From assembly GCA_017442155.1 (NCBI GenBank), contig JAFSAU010000016.1, positions 1-64,000 on the forward strand: 64,000 nt of DNA, read 5' to 3'. Positions 61,516-64,000 of the stretch are shown one piece after another; the first letter of the stretch is position 1, and each line of letters starts with the position of its first letter. The position numbers were made by a program, and so were the translations under genes. Source of the DNA: Clostridia bacterium (lineage in GTDB: Bacteria; Bacillota; Clostridia; UMGS1883; UMGS1540). Under the pieces are notes generated by a model, which was given only the letters and a program-made list of their open reading frames with translations, made no database searches and was not told the origin of the DNA.

Positions 61516-62760
61516 TTATTTTGTATGTAAAAAGCGTGTCCAGGGACGAACAGAGAAAACAGAAAGTACGGCACCGACAGTAGCGGCAACCATCCAGATA
61601 AGGAGGGAGGCGTTCCAGCCATACTGCTCTGAAAGTGCACCGACCCCGTATGTGGATATGGCACTGCCTGCATAGGTGAAGGCGTTGAGAACTCCGGTGA
61701 GAGTGGATGCTCTGCCATAACGGGAAAAATGTGCCGGAACGGCCGTGATCAGCATAAGGTTTGTACCGTACATAGCCGAGGTTATAATTGTCCCGAACAA
61801 AAGAGAAAGAAATGGGCTTCGTCCGCTGAAAATACGGATGCCAATGCTTCCTACTGCGGCAAAACCATATAAAACTGACGAAGTTGTCGCTTCATTTCTG
61901 AAAACCCGGTTATTTAAAAAAGAGGCAAAATACAGGCAGAGCATACTGAAAACCGGCATTATCACAGTGGAAAGAATGGATGCAGCACTCCCAAGATTAT
62001 AGGTGTCGCGTATCAGGGTAGGCATCCAGGTGGTAACACTGTCTTTGAGGATACCGTGCAGAAGAATTGCACCGGCCATAAAGAAGATTCCGGCGCGTGC
62101 CAGTGCTGTAATGGTGAGTGCTGGTTTTGTTTCGCTGTCTGAACAAGCCTCCTTCGCTTCCGGTATGCCGTAGGCTTCCCGGTGCTTTTCAATCCGGTCC
62201 ATACCGAAGAGCCAGGCGATAGCCGTCAGAAAGCCTAATGCGGAAGAAACATAAAAAACCGTTCTCCAGTCGGATACGGCAATGCAAAACGATGCAAGAA
62301 GATAAACGGCAATCGTTCCGGCGGTGTTCGAGGTGGAAACGCGTACATACATTTTGGAAAGATCGGCTTCTCTGTAATACTCTGTAAAAATGCGAAGCAT
62401 GGGCGGCCAAAGCATAGCCTGGGCAAAACCGTTTGCACACCAGACGAGAAGCTGCAGATGCGCGGAGGAGACGAAAGGCATCAGCAGATTACAGGCAGCT
62501 GTAGCGACAAGACCTGAAAACATCACATACCGGGGCGAAAACCGGTCCCCTAAAAAACCGCTGGCAATTTGTCCAAGCGCATATGTGAGCGAGGCACCGG
62601 TGCTGATGAGCCCCGTTAAAGAGCGGGAAACACCCTCGGAGTGAATAATTTCCACCATTACAGCCCCATAGTCCAGGCGCGCAATGTAGCCGACAAAATA
62701 AACAAGCCAGGAAAGAATAAGAAGGCTGTACATATACCTTGGTTCAGTAATTTTTTTCAA
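61516..62760 (-). CDS. MFS transporter
   Basis: The 414-residue protein has about 12 hydrophobic helices and the MFS motif GFLGDRFSPRYVM after helix 2. The overall layout (NGFAQAMLWPPMLRIFTEYY) recalls the organophosphate:Pi antiporter-like and OFA groups, which import phosphorylated sugars or other organic anions. Its promoter is perfectly spaced. Adjacent GH4 makes a sugar-phosphate or glycoside importer plausible. Confidence 0.85.
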   Translation of the reverse strand: MKKITEPRYMYSLLILSWLVYFVGYIARLDYGAVMVEIIHSEGVSRSLTGLISTGASLTYALGQIASGFLGDRFSPRYVMFSGLVATAACNLLMPFVSSAHLQLLVWCANGFAQAMLWPPMLRIFTEYYREADLSKMYVRVSTSNTAGTIAVYLLASFCIAVSDWRTVFYVSSALGFLTAIAWLFGMDRIEKHREAYGIPEAKEACSDSETKPALTITALARAGIFFMAGAILLHGILKDSVTTWMPTLIRDTYNLGSAASILSTVIMPVFSMLCLYFASFLNNRVFRNEATTSSVLYGFAAVGSIGIRIFSGRSPFLSLLFGTIITSAMYGTNLMLITAVPAHFSRYGRASTLTGVLNAFTYAGSAISTYGVGALSEQYGWNASLLIWMVAATVGAVLSVFSVRPWTRFLHTK

Positions 62761-62794
62761 AAGCGTACTCCTTTCAGGCTTTTAATGCGGAAAT

Positions 62795-62823
62795 AGTATA
62801 CCATAAACAGTGCAAGATGTCAA
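62795..62823 (-). promoter_or_regulatory. Consensus sigma-A promoter of the MFS-GH4 genes
   Basis: On the minus strand TTGACA (62818-62823) and TATACT (62795-62800) are 17 bases apart, 35 bases before the MFS start. Confidence 0.85.
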
Positions 62824-62879
62824 GAAAACAAAAAATGAAAATAATTCGCTCAAAATATATATAAAAATCAAAATTAGTG

Positions 62880-62908
62880 TTGTTTTTTTTTCAGGAATGT
62901 GGTAAAAT
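62880..62908 (+). promoter_or_regulatory. Sigma-A promoter of trkA
   Basis: TTGTTT (62880-62885) and TAAAAT (62903-62908), spacing 17, precede the trkA ATG by 27 bases. Confidence 0.65.
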
Positions 62909-62935
62909 TTACTGTATGACAAAGGAGATGCTTTT

Positions 62936-64000
62936 ATGAACATAATAATAATAGGCTGCGGCAAGGTGGGCAAAAAACTTGTAGAACAGCTTGGTGCAGA
63001 GGAAGAACATAATATTACCGTAGTGGATTCCCGTTATCCGCTCGTGCAGGAAATTACAGCAGAATTTGATGCAATGGGTGTTGTAGGCAATGCCATGACT
63101 GTGGATACGCTGACGGAGGCCGGTGTGCAGGAGGCAGATATTGTAATTGCTGTAACAGGGTCGGATGAACAGAATATGCTGGCCTGTCTTATGGCGAAAA
63201 AGCTGGGAAACTGCGGCGCGATTGCCCGCGTACGCGAACCGGAATATAACCGGGCAGCACACTTGTTGAAGGAGGACCTGGGAATTTCCATGGTGATAAA
63301 TCCCGAACTTGCCGCGGCAAGTGAGATTGCCCGTGTATTACGGTTCCCTTCGGCGATTAAAATTGATACTTTTGCAAAGGGAAGGGTAGAAATCCTGAAA
63401 TTCAGAATTTCTGAAAATTCTGTGCTGGATGGTATGCGTGTCAGCAATATTGTCGCAAGGCTGGAATGTGATGTCCTGGTCTGCGGTGTGGAACGGGAGA
63501 ATGAAGCATTTATTCCCGACGGTTCATTTGTTCTGCAAAGCGGGGACTTAATCAGCATTGTTTCCTCTATCCGTAATGCCGCCCTTTTTTTTAAGAAAAT
63601 TGGTTTTAAAACACATCGTGTAAAGGATACGATTATCGTAGGCGGCGGTAATATGGCCTATTATCTGGCCCATCAGCTTCTGGATACAGGGATTCATGTT
63701 AAGATTATTGAACAAAACCAGAAGCGATGCGATGAGCTTTGTCAGCTCTTGCCGAAAGCAACTATAGTCTGTGGTGACGGGACAGATAACCGTCTTCTTC
63801 TGGAGGAAGGGCTGGAAACGGCAGAGTCCATCGTTTCACTGATGAATATAGATGAAGAGAATATTCTTCTTTCCCTTTATGCCCAAAGTAAGACAAAGGG
63901 GAAAATCGTGACTAAAATCAACCGGATTGCCTACGGAGATGTAATTACACGCCTGGACCTGGATACCACTGTTTATCCCAAAAATATCACAGCAGATTAT
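62936..64000 (+). CDS. trkA: Trk potassium uptake regulatory protein TrkA (3' end missing)
   Basis: The first 355 codons are present and the frame runs off the window. The protein is the NAD(H)-binding gate of Trk/Ktr-type potassium channels. The first RCK_N domain starts MNIIIIGCGKVGKKL (about 1-130), a RCK_C domain follows, then a second RCK_N (DTIIVGGGNMAYYLA, about 230 onwards). AAAGGAGATG precedes the ATG at 62936. The membrane partner TrkH is expected just downstream but is out of view. Confidence 0.95.
   Translation, partial: MNIIIIGCGKVGKKLVEQLGAEEEHNITVVDSRYPLVQEITAEFDAMGVVGNAMTVDTLTEAGVQEADIVIAVTGSDEQNMLACLMAKKLGNCGAIARVREPEYNRAAHLLKEDLGISMVINPELAAASEIARVLRFPSAIKIDTFAKGRVEILKFRISENSVLDGMRVSNIVARLECDVLVCGVERENEAFIPDGSFVLQSGDLISIVSSIRNAALFFKKIGFKTHRVKDTIIVGGGNMAYYLAHQLLDTGIHVKIIEQNQKRCDELCQLLPKATIVCGDGTDNRLLLEEGLETAESIVSLMNIDEENILLSLYAQSKTKGKIVTKINRIAYGDVITRLDLDTTVYPKNITADY

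Overview
The window looks like chromosome of an endospore-forming Clostridia (Bacillota). It encodes an alpha/beta-type small acid-soluble spore protein, a SpoIID-type protein, a BofC-like protein, a long-form HPF and S-layer-homology (SLH) proteins. Many genes have strong Shine-Dalgarno sites and near-consensus sigma-A promoters. I cannot name a genus or species from sequence alone.

Layout. 0.1-7.4 kb: nine tightly overlapping minus-strand genes (mtaB, TagA-type glycosyltransferase, thyX, tmk, DUF2156, GNAT, DJ-1, 5-formyl-THF cyclo-ligase, mltG) with one promoter at the right end. 7.5-9.5 kb: a Gfo/Idh/MocA oxidoreductase and an AraC regulator. 9.7-18 kb: first surface cluster, a small secreted module protein and two giant secreted proteins, each with carbohydrate-binding-like domains and a glycosidase-like barrel, one SLH-anchored. 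18-20.6 kb: enolase, tRNA-fMet, an inositol-monophosphatase-family gene, tRNA-Pro. 20.6-33.4 kb: housekeeping, envelope and sporulation genes (three small proteins, a repeat-bearing polysaccharide deacetylase, a zinc-ribbon pseudoenzyme next to an intact serine hydrolase, glmS, rluB-like, murT, YdcZ-type transporter, spoIID, class A PBP, BofC-like). 33.4-36.3 kb: a MITE-like intergenic element, an aspartate-type aminotransferase, a CBS protein and a second AraC regulator. 36.4-48.7 kb: second surface cluster, two more barrel/SLH giants, an N-terminal-SLH protein, a structured RNA locus and two smaller proteins. 48.9-55.1 kb: CBS protein, QueG-like reductase, SASP, HPF, then a GT2 and a large GT39-type protein glycosyltransferase. 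55.3-64 kb: two sugar isomerases/epimerases plus an oxidoreductase, rnhB, yraN, an M19 dipeptidase, a GH4 glycosidase, an MFS transporter and a truncated trkA.

How it may fit together. Four paralogous giant proteins share an order of carbohydrate-binding-like jelly rolls, an Ig-like segment and a barrel with a conserved (D/E)EP motif; three end in SLH repeats. They look like an envelope-displayed glycan-acting or glycan-binding system. An AraC regulator sits beside each cluster, and GH4, MFS and isomerase/oxidoreductase genes could handle released sugars. The GT2 plus GT39 pair could O-glycosylate surface proteins.

Best candidate for something undescribed: positions 42956-43224, upstream of the fourth giant gene. 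A near-perfect sigma-A promoter drives a roughly 230-nt RNA with a long irregular hairpin, a closing helix, a small 3'-side hairpin and a strong intrinsic terminator just before the next ribosome binding site. It is either a 6S-like RNA or a new cis-regulatory leader.
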